From: Stutzerimonas stutzeri
GTDB lineage: Bacteria > Pseudomonadota > Gammaproteobacteria > Pseudomonadales > Pseudomonadaceae
Assembly: GCF_019090095.1 (NCBI RefSeq)
Contig: NZ_JAGQFP010000001.1
Coordinates: 1,054,001 to 1,118,000 of the forward strand
DNA length: 64,000 bases
Direction of reading: 5' to 3'
This document shows, piece after piece, positions 7,632 through 17,700 of the stretch. A program made the position numbers and the translations under genes. Each line of letters opens with the position of its first letter. Within the stretch, counting starts at the first letter, position 1. The notes beneath the pieces are model-generated. The model saw only the letters and a list, made by a program, of their open reading frames with translations, was not told where the DNA came from and ran no database searches.

Positions 7632-9140
7632 ATGTCATTGATTTCCAATCTGCATGGCGCTACTGATCGGGGCAGCGTCATAAGCAAGTTTCTCAGCCGT
7701 GTCGCCATCGCCTCGCTGACGCTACCGCTGGCTTTTCCGGTCTTCGCCGAAGCGATCAACCAGACATTGCCGCCGAAGGTGGCTCAGGCACTTAAAGCCA
7801 ACAAGATCGAGAGCAGCGCCTTGTCGGTTGTGATGCTGCCACTCAACAGCAACGCATCACCGACCTATGTGAACGCCGATGTATCGGTCAATCCGGCCTC
7901 GACGATGAAGCTGGTCACGACCTACGCCGCGCTGGAGTTGCTGGGCCCCAATCATCAATGGAAGACCGAGTTCTACGCCGACGGACCGATCGAGAACGGC
8001 ACGCTGAACGGCAATCTCTACCTCAAGGGCGGCGGTGATCCCAAGCTCAACATGGAGAAGCTATGGCTGTTGCTGCGTGATCTGCGTGCCAACGGCGTGC
8101 AAACCGTAACCGGCGACCTGGTGCTCGACCGCAGCCATTTCGTTCAGCCGTCGCTGCCCGTTTTCGATGACGATGGCAACGACAAGAACAAACCCTTCCT
8201 GGTCGGCCCCGACGCCCTGCTGGTCAACCTGAAGGCGCTTCGTTTCATCGCTCGCAACGACAACGGCCACGTCGAGGTTGCGGTCGAACCGCCGATTGCC
8301 GCAGTCCGTATCGATAACCGCATCCAGGCGTTGCCCAAGGCCAAGTGCCCCGGCTGGCCGGACATCCGCTATAACCCCATCGAGGATGCCGACGGCGTTA
8401 CCGTGGTGGTGACCGGCAAACTCGCCGCCGGTTGCAGCGGCCAAACCTATCTGTCGCTGCTCGACCATCAACGTTACGCAGCCGGCGCCGTTCGGGCGAT
8501 CTGGAAGGAACTGGGCGGCAATATCCTCGGCGGTGACCGAGTCGACTCCGTGCCGAAGGACGCGCGAATGGTGGCCCGGGCTTATTCGCCTGATCTGGTC
8601 GAGATCATTCGCGACATCAACAAATACAGCAACAACACCATGGCACGGCAGCTGTTCCTGAGCCTGGGCGCGGCGTTCCGTAACGAAACGGATGCCGACG
8701 ACTCGAAAGCCGCGCAGCGGGTGATTCGTCAGTGGCTGGCGAAAAAGGGCTTGATCTCGCCGCATCTGGTGGTCGAGAACGGATCCGGCCTGTCGCGCGC
8801 CGAGCGCGTCAGTGCGCGAGAGATGGCCGCCTTGCTCAAAGCGGCCTGGCAGAGCCCTTACGCTGCCGAGTTCATCTCATCGATGCCGCTCGCGGCGGTC
8901 GACGGCACCATGCGCAAGCGCCTGCGTAACACCGGCGTGGCCGGCAAGGCGCATATAAAGACCGGGACGCTGAACACGGTACGGGCGATTGCCGGCTACA
9001 GCCGTGACAGCGCGGGTAATACCTGGGCGGTCGTCGCGATCCTCAATCACCCGCGGCCTTGGGGTGCCTCCTCGGTGCTGGATCAGGTGTTGGTCAGCCT
9101 CTACAACCGGCCGAGCGCCACCAGCACAGCACAGCGATAG
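7632..9140 (+). CDS. dacB: D-alanyl-D-alanine carboxypeptidase/endopeptidase (PBP4, peptidase S13)
   Basis: A 502-residue periplasmic penicillin-binding protein. The N-terminus has a longer than usual n-region, then a hydrophobic signal (VAIASLTLPLAFPVFA, residues 24-39). Active-site motifs are present: PASTMK with nucleophile Ser90 and Lys93, SNN in the NKYSNNTMA segment, and KTG in HIKTGTLN near the C-terminus. It trims peptidoglycan stem peptides or cross-links. Monocistronic. Confidence 0.94.
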   Translation: MSLISNLHGATDRGSVISKFLSRVAIASLTLPLAFPVFAEAINQTLPPKVAQALKANKIESSALSVVMLPLNSNASPTYVNADVSVNPASTMKLVTTYAALELLGPNHQWKTEFYADGPIENGTLNGNLYLKGGGDPKLNMEKLWLLLRDLRANGVQTVTGDLVLDRSHFVQPSLPVFDDDGNDKNKPFLVGPDALLVNLKALRFIARNDNGHVEVAVEPPIAAVRIDNRIQALPKAKCPGWPDIRYNPIEDADGVTVVVTGKLAAGCSGQTYLSLLDHQRYAAGAVRAIWKELGGNILGGDRVDSVPKDARMVARAYSPDLVEIIRDINKYSNNTMARQLFLSLGAAFRNETDADDSKAAQRVIRQWLAKKGLISPHLVVENGSGLSRAERVSAREMAALLKAAWQSPYAAEFISSMPLAAVDGTMRKRLRNTGVAGKAHIKTGTLNTVRAIAGYSRDSAGNTWAVVAILNHPRPWGASSVLDQVLVSLYNRPSATSTAQR

Positions 9141-9248
9141 CACGCCGGGCGCTGACGGCATGCCCGGCAGCGCCCTTTATTGCTCACGTGCGCGCTTTAC
9201 CCCACCTGCCGGCAAAGCGCGACAGAAGAAGCCACCGCCCGACCACGA

Positions 9249-11429
9249 TCATCGCGCTTGCAGCTTCCAGGCGCGATGAATCTTGCTGTTACGGCGGAAG
9301 TCCTCGTCCAGCGTGGCACTGGTGATCTCCTCGACCGCATAGCGCTCGACAATGCCCGCATCCAGCGCGAACTTGCGAAAGTTGTTGGAAAAATACAACG
9401 TGCCGCCGGGTGCCAGCCGCGCCATTGCCAGATCGAGCAAGGCAACGTGATCGCGCTGGACATCGAAGACTCCTTCCATGCGCTTGGAGTTGGAGAAGGT
9501 TGGCGGGTCGATGAAGATCAGGTCGTACTCGCCGCGATCCTCTTCCAACCAGCTCATCACGTCGGCCTGCTCCAGGCGCTGCCGATCCGACAAGCCATTG
9601 AGCGCCAGATTACGTCGCGCCCAGTCCAGATAGGTTTTCGACAGGTCGACACTGGTGGTACTGCGCGCGCCGCCCTTGGCGGCATGCACGGTTGCGGTGG
9701 CTGTGTAGCAATACAGATTCAGAAAGCGCTTGCCGGCCGCCTCCCGGGCGATACGCAGGCGCATCGGGCGATGATCGAGAAATAATCCGGTGTCCAGGTA
9801 ATCGGTGAGATTCACCAGCAACTTGACGTTGCCTTCGCTGACTTCGAGGAACTGCCCCTGGCTGGCCTGACGCTCGTACTGACGCGTTCCGCTCTGGCGC
9901 TCACGGCGCTTGACCACGACTCGATCACGCGAAACGCCCAACGCCTGAGGAATCGCCCCTAGCGCATCGTAGAGCCGCGCCTGGGCCTTTTCCGGGTCGA
10001 TCGAGCGCGGCGGAGCGTACTCTTGTACGTGAACCCAGTCGCCGTAAAGGTCAACGGCCAGGGCGTACTCCGGCATGTCGGCGTCATACAGCCGATAGCA
10101 CTGAATGCCCGCCTTGCGCGCCCACTTTCCAAGCGTCTTGAGGTTCTTCTGCAACCGGTTGGCGAACATCTGCCCCCCTTCGCTGAGGCGCGCCAGTTCC
10201 TGCACCGGTTCCTGCTCGTCTTTGCGCTCGGCCGAGTTGGTGCGCTGTCCGGTAACGAACTGGTCCAGCTCGACCTTGATCAGCAGCAGCTTGCACGGCA
10301 ATGCGCCGTTCCAGAACGCGTATTGCTTGTGGCTGCGAATACCCATGCGCTTGCCCAGATCGGGTGCCGAGGTCAACACAGCAGCTTCCCAGCCGAGGCA
10401 CGCCTGGCGAAGGCGCTCACCCAGGTTCTGATAGAGATAGACCAGGCTCGCTTCATCACCCAGTCGTTCACCGTATGGCGGGTTGCAGATCACCAGGCCT
10501 TTCTGGTTCTGATCAGGCCGAGGCTCGAACGTCGCGACGTCACCCTGGTACACGCGTATCCAGTTCGCCAGACCGGCGCGCTCGATATTGTTCCTGGCCG
10601 GCTGAATCAGTCGGGGGTCGGCTTCGTAGCCCCGAATCCACAGCGGCTGCCTGGCCAGGCCCGCTTCGGCGCGCGCTTGCGCCTGGGCGTGCACTCGATT
10701 CCACAACGCCGGAACGTGGCCCAGCCAGGCGCTGAACCCCCAACGCTCGCGGCGCAGGTTGGGCGCGATGTCGGCCGCCATCATGGCGCCCTCGATGAGA
10801 AAGGTGCCCACACCACACATCGGGTCCGTCAGCGCGCCGCCAGCGGCGGCGATACGCGGCCATCCGGCCCGGATCAAAACACCGGCAGCAAGATTCTCCT
10901 TCAACGGCGCAGCGCCCTGCTGCAGGCGATAGCCGCGTTGATGCAGGCTGTGCCCGGACAGATCCAGCGACAACACGGCCTGGCCACGATCCAGCCGCAA
11001 ATGGACACGTAGGTCAGGGTTGAGTTTGTCGACGCTGGGGCGATCGCCGCTGGCCGTACGGAGGCGATCGACGATCGCGTCCTTGACCTTCAGTGCGCCG
11101 AAGTGGGTGTTGTCGATGCCGGAGCCATGGCCGCTGAACTCGACGGCCAAGCTGCCGGTCGCCTCAAGATGTTCCGACCAATCCACCTGGTGGACACCGT
11201 CGTACAGGGTTTCGGCGTTTACCGTCGCGAACCGACCGATCACCAGCAGGACCCGGTTGGCCAGCCGTGACCAGAGGCACAACCGATACGCAACTTCCAT
11301 GTCAGCGACGCCGCGGATCGCCGCGGTCTGTTCACGCGCGTCCTGAAGCCCGAGGCTGACAGCCTCGTCGAGTAGCAGGCCCTCCAACCCTTTGGGACAG
11401 GTAAGGATGAGTTCGTGGCGATCAGTCAT
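9249..11429 (-). CDS. rlmL: bifunctional 23S rRNA methyltransferase RlmKL
   Basis: A 726-residue fusion. The N-terminal part has a THUMP region and an N2-guanine methyltransferase domain with the NPPYGERLG motif (modifies G2445). The C-terminal part is an m7G methyltransferase with DPPTFSNSKR (modifies G2069). Site numbers are from the E. coli enzyme. Both catalytic motifs are intact and the length is normal. It converges on dacB and is divergent from rmf. Confidence 0.95.
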   Translation of the reverse strand: MTDRHELILTCPKGLEGLLLDEAVSLGLQDAREQTAAIRGVADMEVAYRLCLWSRLANRVLLVIGRFATVNAETLYDGVHQVDWSEHLEATGSLAVEFSGHGSGIDNTHFGALKVKDAIVDRLRTASGDRPSVDKLNPDLRVHLRLDRGQAVLSLDLSGHSLHQRGYRLQQGAAPLKENLAAGVLIRAGWPRIAAAGGALTDPMCGVGTFLIEGAMMAADIAPNLRRERWGFSAWLGHVPALWNRVHAQAQARAEAGLARQPLWIRGYEADPRLIQPARNNIERAGLANWIRVYQGDVATFEPRPDQNQKGLVICNPPYGERLGDEASLVYLYQNLGERLRQACLGWEAAVLTSAPDLGKRMGIRSHKQYAFWNGALPCKLLLIKVELDQFVTGQRTNSAERKDEQEPVQELARLSEGGQMFANRLQKNLKTLGKWARKAGIQCYRLYDADMPEYALAVDLYGDWVHVQEYAPPRSIDPEKAQARLYDALGAIPQALGVSRDRVVVKRRERQSGTRQYERQASQGQFLEVSEGNVKLLVNLTDYLDTGLFLDHRPMRLRIAREAAGKRFLNLYCYTATATVHAAKGGARSTTSVDLSKTYLDWARRNLALNGLSDRQRLEQADVMSWLEEDRGEYDLIFIDPPTFSNSKRMEGVFDVQRDHVALLDLAMARLAPGGTLYFSNNFRKFALDAGIVERYAVEEITSATLDEDFRRNSKIHRAWKLQAR

Positions 11430-11783
11430 GGCATGTCCAGAGAGTATTCGATCCGCTCGGTAGCGGGCTCGGAGTCAAAAATTCGATAGGGGTACGGCTT
11501 CGACCGCTTTCATCGTGCAGCCGCTGCAATTCGCCGTACCGAGGCGCCTGCAAACGCACGTATCGCCTGCCTTATGGGTGGCACCACGGTTTGGTTACTT
11601 GCTTATTACAAAACGATCATTCCCGCGCTGGAAGCATTGGGTTAGAACTCGACACAGACCGGCATCGCAACGATGCCCGGTAGAACCCCGTCACGCCGGC
11701 AACGGGGCTTCGCTGGCAGTCTATCTGCCGATCTCGCCATGAGGTCAACAGGAACACCAGTCAACCACTGAGGGCAATACCCA
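11430..11783 (+). promoter_or_regulatory. rmf upstream region with a row of stem-loops
   Basis: 354 bp without a convincing gene between the divergent rlmL and rmf. Three hairpins follow one another: GGCATCG/CGATGCC (11661-11667 and 11671-11677), CCCCGT/ACGGGG (11686-11691 and 11702-11707), and GGCAG/CTGCC (11715-11719 and 11725-11729). A small GGG/CCC stem (11772-11774 and 11780-11782) covers part of the rmf Shine-Dalgarno GAGGG. This looks like a structured 5' untranslated region. No promoter boxes could be fixed with confidence. Confidence 0.55.
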
Positions 11784-11999
11784 ATGAGAAGACTCAAGCG
11801 TGATCCGATGGAACGAGCATTTCTACGCGGTTATCAGCATGGCATACACGGTAAATCTCGCGATCTATGTCCTTTCTCCCATCCGGAGGTGCGCCAAGCC
11901 TGGATTAACGGCTGGCGGGAGGGTCGTGGCGACAACTGGGACGGTCTGACCGGCGCCGCCGGCCTTCATCGATTGAACGAACTTCACGCAGTCGGCTGA
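11784..11999 (+). CDS. rmf: ribosome modulation factor RMF
   Basis: A 71-residue basic protein beginning MRRLKRDPMERAFLRGYQHG and containing the conserved RQAWINGWREGRGDNW segment. RMF converts 70S ribosomes to inactive 100S dimers in stationary phase or starvation (family knowledge). GAGGG at 11770-11774 is 9 nt before the ATG. Monocistronic and convergent with pyrD. Confidence 0.96.
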   Translation: MRRLKRDPMERAFLRGYQHGIHGKSRDLCPFSHPEVRQAWINGWREGRGDNWDGLTGAAGLHRLNELHAVG

Positions 12000-12056
12000 C
12001 ACGATCACACCGACTTCAACTGGCGCGCCCCACCCGGGCGGCGGGCTTGAAGCCCA

Positions 12057-12077
12057 GGGGCTCCTTCACGGAGCCCC
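12057..12077. terminator. possible shared hairpin between rmf and pyrD
   Basis: GGGGCTCC (12057-12064) and GGAGCCCC (12070-12077) form a perfect 8-bp stem with a TTCAC loop between convergent genes. No T-run follows on either strand, so termination here would be weak or Rho-assisted. Confidence 0.4.
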
Positions 12078-12104
12078 ACCAGACAGCAACTCCTTCCCTT
12101 CGAC

Positions 12105-13136
12105 TCACTTCTTTCTTGATTGAAGCGACGCCACCGCATCGACAGCTTCGCGAATCAGCGCCGGGCCCTTGTAGATAAAGCCCGTGTACAGCTGTACCAG
12201 ACTCGCTCCCGCCTCGATCTTCTCCGCCGCATGCCGCCCCTCAGTGATACCGCCAACGGCGATGATGGGCAAACGGCCCGCCAGGGTCTGGGCCAAAACG
12301 CGAACGGTGTGGGTGCTCTTTTCGCGCACTGGCGCGCCTGAAAGCCCACCAGCTTCGTCGGCATGGGCCAGCCCCGCCACCCCGTCGCGGCCGAGCGTCG
12401 TGTTGGTCGCGATAATGGCATCCATACCCGCCTGAAAGACCGCTTCGGCCACCAGCGCGATTTCTTCGTCGGTCATGTCCGGCGCGATCTTGATGGCCAG
12501 CGGCACACGCTTGCCATGCAGCACTTCGAGGTCTTCCCGACGCTGTCCGAGCGCGTCGAGCAATTGCTTGAGCGAGTCGCCGAATTGCAGACTGCGCAGC
12601 CCGGGCGTATTCGGCGAGCTGACATTCACCGTAACGTAGCTGGCCTGGTGATAGACCTTGTCCAGGCACAGGAGATAATCGTCCTGCGCGCGCTCGACCG
12701 GCGTATCGAAGTTCTTGCCGATGTTGATACCCAGGATACCTTTGAAGCGCGCCGCGTCGACCCGCTCCAGCAACGCATCGACGCCGTGGTTGTTGAACCC
12801 CATGCGGTTGATGATGGCTTCGGCTTCGGGCAAGCGGAAAATGCGCGGTTTAGGATTCCCCGGCTGCGGCCTGGGGGTCACGGTGCCCACCTCGACGAAG
12901 CCGAAACCCAGCTGGGACAGGCCGCAAATCGCCTCGCCATTCTTGTCCAGTCCCGCCGCCAGCCCCACCGGGTTGGGAAAATCCAATCCCATCACCCGTA
13001 CCGGCAGCGTGGCCGGCGCCTTGTTGAGCAGGGAATTGAGCCCCAGACGGCCGCCGGCACCGATGAGATCGAGCGACAGCTCATGGGACGTTTCAGGGGT
13101 GAACTTGAACAACAGCTGGCGGGCCAGGTTATACAT
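12105..13136 (-). CDS. pyrD: dihydroorotate dehydrogenase (quinone), class 2
   Basis: A 343-residue FMN enzyme that oxidises dihydroorotate to orotate and passes electrons to quinone at the inner membrane. The N-terminal amphipathic extension ([21 protein letters not shown]) is the membrane/quinone-binding part of class 2 enzymes. [25 protein letters not shown] (catalytic Ser) and the C-terminal VGGI and [13 protein letters not shown] motifs are present. Confidence 0.96.
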   Translation of the reverse strand: MYNLARQLLFKFTPETSHELSLDLIGAGGRLGLNSLLNKAPATLPVRVMGLDFPNPVGLAAGLDKNGEAICGLSQLGFGFVEVGTVTPRPQPGNPKPRIFRLPEAEAIINRMGFNNHGVDALLERVDAARFKGILGINIGKNFDTPVERAQDDYLLCLDKVYHQASYVTVNVSSPNTPGLRSLQFGDSLKQLLDALGQRREDLEVLHGKRVPLAIKIAPDMTDEEIALVAEAVFQAGMDAIIATNTTLGRDGVAGLAHADEAGGLSGAPVREKSTHTVRVLAQTLAGRLPIIAVGGITEGRHAAEKIEAGASLVQLYTGFIYKGPALIREAVDAVASLQSRKK

Positions 13137-13233
13137 ACGTAGCCTAAAATCCTGGATAAAGTATGGCGCGGGAGTATAGCAGGCGACGCCCCTTTCCAGC
13201 GGGTCGACATGACAGCCTCAGGCATCGAGACCG

Positions 13234-13470
13234 CTACGGAGCCCCCGCTCGTAGCAGCCGCCGCAAGCGGAGCAATTTGCCCTCGGAAGAAAATTCCATT
13301 TCAAAGGAACCAAATACACCGGCACTTGTCAGAAAGGGTCGCAGATGGTGTGCCGGCAGGCTGACGCTCGTCCCCTCCCGGCTCTTGATCAGGATACGAT
13401 TGGCGCGCCCTTGATAAACTGCCAGCAGTTTTTCCGCCGGTAGCGCAATATCCAGCACGAGGCTTGGCAT
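13234..13470 (-). CDS. DUF2835 family protein
   Basis: A 78-residue protein (MPSLVLDIALPAEKLLAVYQG...) matching my memory of the DUF2835 family: an initial beta strand, a LPAHHLRPFLT segment and a GxFEMEFSSEGKL segment. Function unknown. AGGAG lies 5 nt before the ATG on the minus strand. It is upstream of pyrD in the same direction, with a 97-bp gap. Confidence 0.8.
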   Translation of the reverse strand: MPSLVLDIALPAEKLLAVYQGRANRILIKSREGTSVSLPAHHLRPFLTSAGVFGSFEMEFSSEGKLLRLRRLLRAGAP

Positions 13471-13637
13471 GGAGGCTCCTCATTGATCAGCACAGCAATT
13501 TTGCCATACGAACACCTCGCCAGTTGCGCCCCGTTGCCCGGCGTAGCGCTCAATCACGCACAAAGGTTCGGTAAATGCGGTGCACCGCGTCGGCGGCTCT
13601 GCCACACTCCCGCTGTAGTTCCAAGCATTCGTCCGCA

Positions 13638-14561
13638 ATGATGAACGTGCCCGAGCCAGTGCCGCCCGTGACTTCCCGAATCGTCAAATTTGCCCAAAGG
13701 CTTGGTCTGGCTGGCAAATCGCCGCGTCAGGTCCTAGAGCTGGCTAGCCAGCTGCGCTTGCCCTTTGCCCCGCTCCTGGAGCCGGCGCCGAGTATTTTCT
13801 GGCACGACGGACCTTGCTTGCAGCGATTCGTCGATCTCCCGAGAAGCGCCCTTTCCGGTCCCGTTCAGGAAGACAAGGCCAGGGCACGAGCCGCCTTGAC
13901 ACGGCTCGTACGACGAGAAGAGAGCACTCATGTGGCGCTGGATCTGCGCCAGATCGACGGCCTCAGCGGCCAGAACGCCGACGGCGGGACCTACCCGACC
14001 TTCGAAGCCTTCGCTGCCACTCCGGCCTGTCGGAAGCTGCGTGTGATCAGCTACAAGGATTTCATCCGGACCCTGTCGACCGCCCTCCCCGGCCTCGAGA
14101 CCCAGGCGCCCATCGAGCTGCGCCAGGCGAGCTGGCTCGGCGAACGCATCTACTGGTCGGGCGAACACAACGCGGAAGCCTTCGCCTGCGCCGTCGCCTA
14201 TGCGCGGCTGCGCGGACTCGAAGTGAATCTGCCCAGTGCGCTGGTCGATTATCGACTCGACGCATCCGGCCTGAATGCGTTGGATACCGAATACCATGCG
14301 GTAACCATGCCGGCGCAGGCCTGGAATGATCCGCAGTTCATGGGATTACTGCTCGATGCGAAAATCCCCTATGCGCGCCTGACCTTGCTGCGCAACCCAG
14401 ACAATTCCGAGCTGCTTCTGCTCGACAAGCGCCACACCACCGCCAATGCCCTCGGTGAAGGCCTCAAGCTCGCTGGCGCCCCGGACATGATTCGTTATCT
14501 GCGCGACTTGCCCCAGATCACCCGCTTCCGTCTCGGCAACCAAACAGCGCAGACAGACTGA
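13638..14561 (+). CDS. hypothetical protein, possibly DUF6685-like
   Basis: About 307 residues from ATG 13638 (MMNVPEPVPPV...). An upstream in-frame extension to 13575 has no better start and looks non-coding. No signal peptide, membrane segment or catalytic motif is obvious. The composition is that of a soluble alpha/beta protein. I associate it with Pseudomonas DUF6685 proteins from memory only. No strong Shine-Dalgarno precedes either ATG, so the start is uncertain. Convergent with gdhB across a shared terminator. Confidence 0.65.
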   Translation: MMNVPEPVPPVTSRIVKFAQRLGLAGKSPRQVLELASQLRLPFAPLLEPAPSIFWHDGPCLQRFVDLPRSALSGPVQEDKARARAALTRLVRREESTHVALDLRQIDGLSGQNADGGTYPTFEAFAATPACRKLRVISYKDFIRTLSTALPGLETQAPIELRQASWLGERIYWSGEHNAEAFACAVAYARLRGLEVNLPSALVDYRLDASGLNALDTEYHAVTMPAQAWNDPQFMGLLLDAKIPYARLTLLRNPDNSELLLLDKRHTTANALGEGLKLAGAPDMIRYLRDLPQITRFRLGNQTAQTD

Positions 14562-14635
14562 TTCGCTGGCCGATGGCACTGTCATCGCCCCGATCGGCTA
14601 GCCGTGACAGCGAGCTAAATCCCCTGCCAAAACCA

Positions 14636-14661
14636 AACGCCGGCGCTAATGCGCCGGCGTT
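14636..14661. terminator. bidirectional terminator between the hypothetical gene and gdhB
   Basis: AACGCCGGCGC (14636-14646) and GCGCCGGCGTT (14651-14661) pair perfectly over 11 bp with a TAAT loop. CGTTTAG follows on plus, and TTGGTTTTGG follows on minus. It lies between convergent genes. Confidence 0.7.
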
Positions 14662-14707
14662 CGTTTAGCTGTCGATAGCCCTCAGAAGCACTGGGGGCAT
14701 CTGACCA

Positions 14708-17700
14708 TTAGCGTCGAGGGCCGCCCTGGGCAAGATCCTGCAACTCACGCCCGGCAACGGCATACATCGCGTAGTCGACGCTGCTGGCGCCACGCAGCTC
14801 GACCAGCATCCGCCGCCAGCGCTCCACTTGATACTCCCGTTGCTCCAGCCACAGCTGCACCCGCTCATCCAGACCTTCAGGCGCGTCGCTCATCTGCAAC
14901 ACCGAGACCGTAATGGCGCGCTGCTGACCGTCCAGGTCGTCGCGGAAGCCCTCACGTGCCAGCGCCTGCCAATTGTTTTCTACCGGCAGGCTGGTCACCT
15001 GCTGCAGATACCACGGCAACTCCAGCGCGCCGCCGACCGCGAAGTAGGCCGCCGCCACATCAGCTGGCGGCTGCCCGGTTTCGTCGGCTGCTTCCAGGAT
15101 CGGCAGCAAGGTATACAGATGGTTGGTTCCGGCGACCATCCGTGCCAGCAGCTCGGGTACGCCCGCCTCGGTGTAGCGCTCGTAGCGCGCCTGCCACAGG
15201 TCGCGTGTCGCACCTTGTAGCAAGGCATCGAGCTTCAATCCGAGCGCCGCGACGCGAGGGCCGAAATGACCGACATCGCGCGCCGCGTCGAGCTCGTTGC
15301 GCCGATTGCGCAGGAACCAACGCGTGGCCCGGCGGCCCAGGCGCATCAACTCTTCCATCAGATTCAACTGCAGCTCGGCCGGGATCTTGTAGTCCAGCGC
15401 TTCGATCTGACGGAACCAGTGCGGCAGGTGGAAGATGTCCCGCACGATGACATAGGCGCCGGCAACGTTAGCCGCGCTCAAGCCGGTCGCCTCGTGCAGC
15501 CGCTGCACGAAGGTGATGCCCATGTTGTTGATCAGGTCGTTGGCGATCTGGGTACTGACGATCTCGCGCTTCAGTCGGTGCTGCAACATTGCACCGCGAT
15601 ACTGCTCGGCCAGCATTTGCGGGAATGCACTCTCCATTTCACGCGCCAGGTAGGCGTCGTCCGGAACCCGAGACTGCAGCAGGGCTTCTTTCAGATGGAT
15701 CTTGCTGTAGGAGATCAGTACCGACAACTCGGCACGGGTCAGTCCTTTGCCGAGCGTGGCGCGGTCGGCAAGCGCCTCGTCGCTGGGCAGAAACTCCAGC
15801 GCTCGATCCAGCAAGCCGTCGGCTTCCAGCGCGCTGATCAGTCGCTTGTATTCGCCACCGCCCTCACGGGCCCGGTGTTCGGCCTGGGACAGCGCCTGGG
15901 TCTGCTTGTAGTTGTCGTGCAGCACCAGTTCGGACACCGAATCGGTCATATCGAACAGCAGCTTGTCGCGCTGTTTGCTCGTCATGTCGCCAGCACTGAC
16001 GATCTCGTTGAGCAGGATCTTGATATTGACCTCATGGTCCGAGCAGTTCACGCCACCGGCGTTATCGATGAAGTCCGTGTTCGCCGCCCCGCCGTGGAGG
16101 CAGTACTCGACCCGCCCGAGCTGGGTGATACCGAGGTTGCCGCCCTCGCCGATGACCTTGGCGCGTAGCTCGTTGCCGTTGACCCGAAGGATATCGTTGG
16201 CCTTGTCGCCCACGTCCGCATGAGTCTCGGTGGTGCTCTTGACGTAGGTGCCGATGCCACCGTTCCAGAGCAGATCCACCGGTGCCTTGAGCAGCGCATG
16301 GATCAGCTCGGCTGGCGTCAGCTGATCGGCCTCGATGTCGAAGCGCGCCTTCATCTGCGGGGTGATCGTGATGCGCTTGGCCGAGCGCGGGAACACACCG
16401 CCGCCCGCCGAAATCAGCGATGGGTCATAGTCGGTCCAGGACGACCGCGGCAGGTCGAACAGGCGCTTGCGCTCGATGAAGCTGCGCGCCGCGTCCGGAT
16501 CCGGATCGATGAAGATGTGCAGGTGGTTGAAGGCCGCCACCAACTGCAGGGTTTCGGACATCAGCAAGCCGTTGCCGAATACGTCACCGGCCATGTCACC
16601 GATGCCGATCACGCTGACGGGATCACGCTGCACATCGATGCCACGCTCGCGGAAGTGCCGCTGTACCGACACCCAGGCGCCCTTGGCGGTGATGCCCATC
16701 TTCTTATGGTCATAACCGGCGGAACCGCCCGAGGCGAATGCGTCCCCCAACCAGAAGTCATACTCGGCAGCGATGCCGTTGGCGATGTCGGAGAAGGTTG
16801 CGGTGCCCTTGTCCGCCGCCACGACAAGATAGGGGTCGTCTTCGTCGTAACGCACCACATTGACCGGCGGCACCACTTTCCCATCCTTGAGATTGTCGGT
16901 GATGTCCAGCAAGCCGCTGATGAAGATGCGGTAGCAGGCAATGCCTTCGGCCAGCACCTCATCGCGTGAGCCGCTGGTTGGCAGCCGACGCGGAACGAAG
17001 CCACCCTTGGCGCCGCCAGGCACGATGATGGCGTTCTTGACCTGCTGCGCCTTGACCAGGCCCAGCACTTCGGTGCGGTAGTCTTCCTCGCGATCCGACC
17101 AGCGCAAACCGCCCCGTGCCACTTTGCCGCCGCGCAGGTGCACGCCTTCGACGCGCGGCGAATAGACGAATATCTCGAACTTCGGGGCCGGTCGCGGCAT
17201 TTCCGGAATCGACCGGGGGTCGAGCTTGAAGCTGAAGTAGCTCTTCGGCTTGCCGCTGGCATCGACCTGGTAGAAGTTGGTGCGCAGGGTCGCTTTGATC
17301 AGCGCCAGGTAGCGGCGCAGGATACGGTCCTCATTGAGCACCGCGACGTCATCCAGCGCGGTGATGATCGCCTGTTCCAGGCGTGCCTGCTTGTCGGCCA
17401 GGTCGTCCTCGCCGAGTTTGCGTGCCAGGTAGAAACGCATCTTGAACAACCGCACCAGCTCGCGGGCGATATCGGTGTGGTTGAGCAGCGCGCTGGCGAT
17501 GTAGCCCAGATCGAAGCCCATGCGGATCTGCTTGAGGTAGCGACCATAGGCCCTCAGCAGTGCCACTTCTCGCCAGGTCAGCCCAGCGGTGAGTACCAGG
17601 CGGTTGAAGGCATCGTTTTCGGCCTGGCCGTTATGAATGGCGATGAAGGCATCCTGCAGCGGCTCGTTGATCTCCATCAGGTCGATTTCGAGCCCCTCCG

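Noticed and set aside
9144..9168. GCCGGGC/GCCCGGC hairpin after dacB as terminator
   Set aside because: Followed only by AGCGCCCTTTATT; too weak a T-run to call with confidence, so not listed as a feature.
10023..11012. 329-codon plus-strand frame inside rlmL
   Set aside because: Antisense shadow of RlmKL, whose catalytic motifs are intact on the minus strand.
11515..11742. 75-codon frame upstream of rmf
   Set aside because: It runs through the stem-loop region, has no ribosome binding site and no family resemblance.
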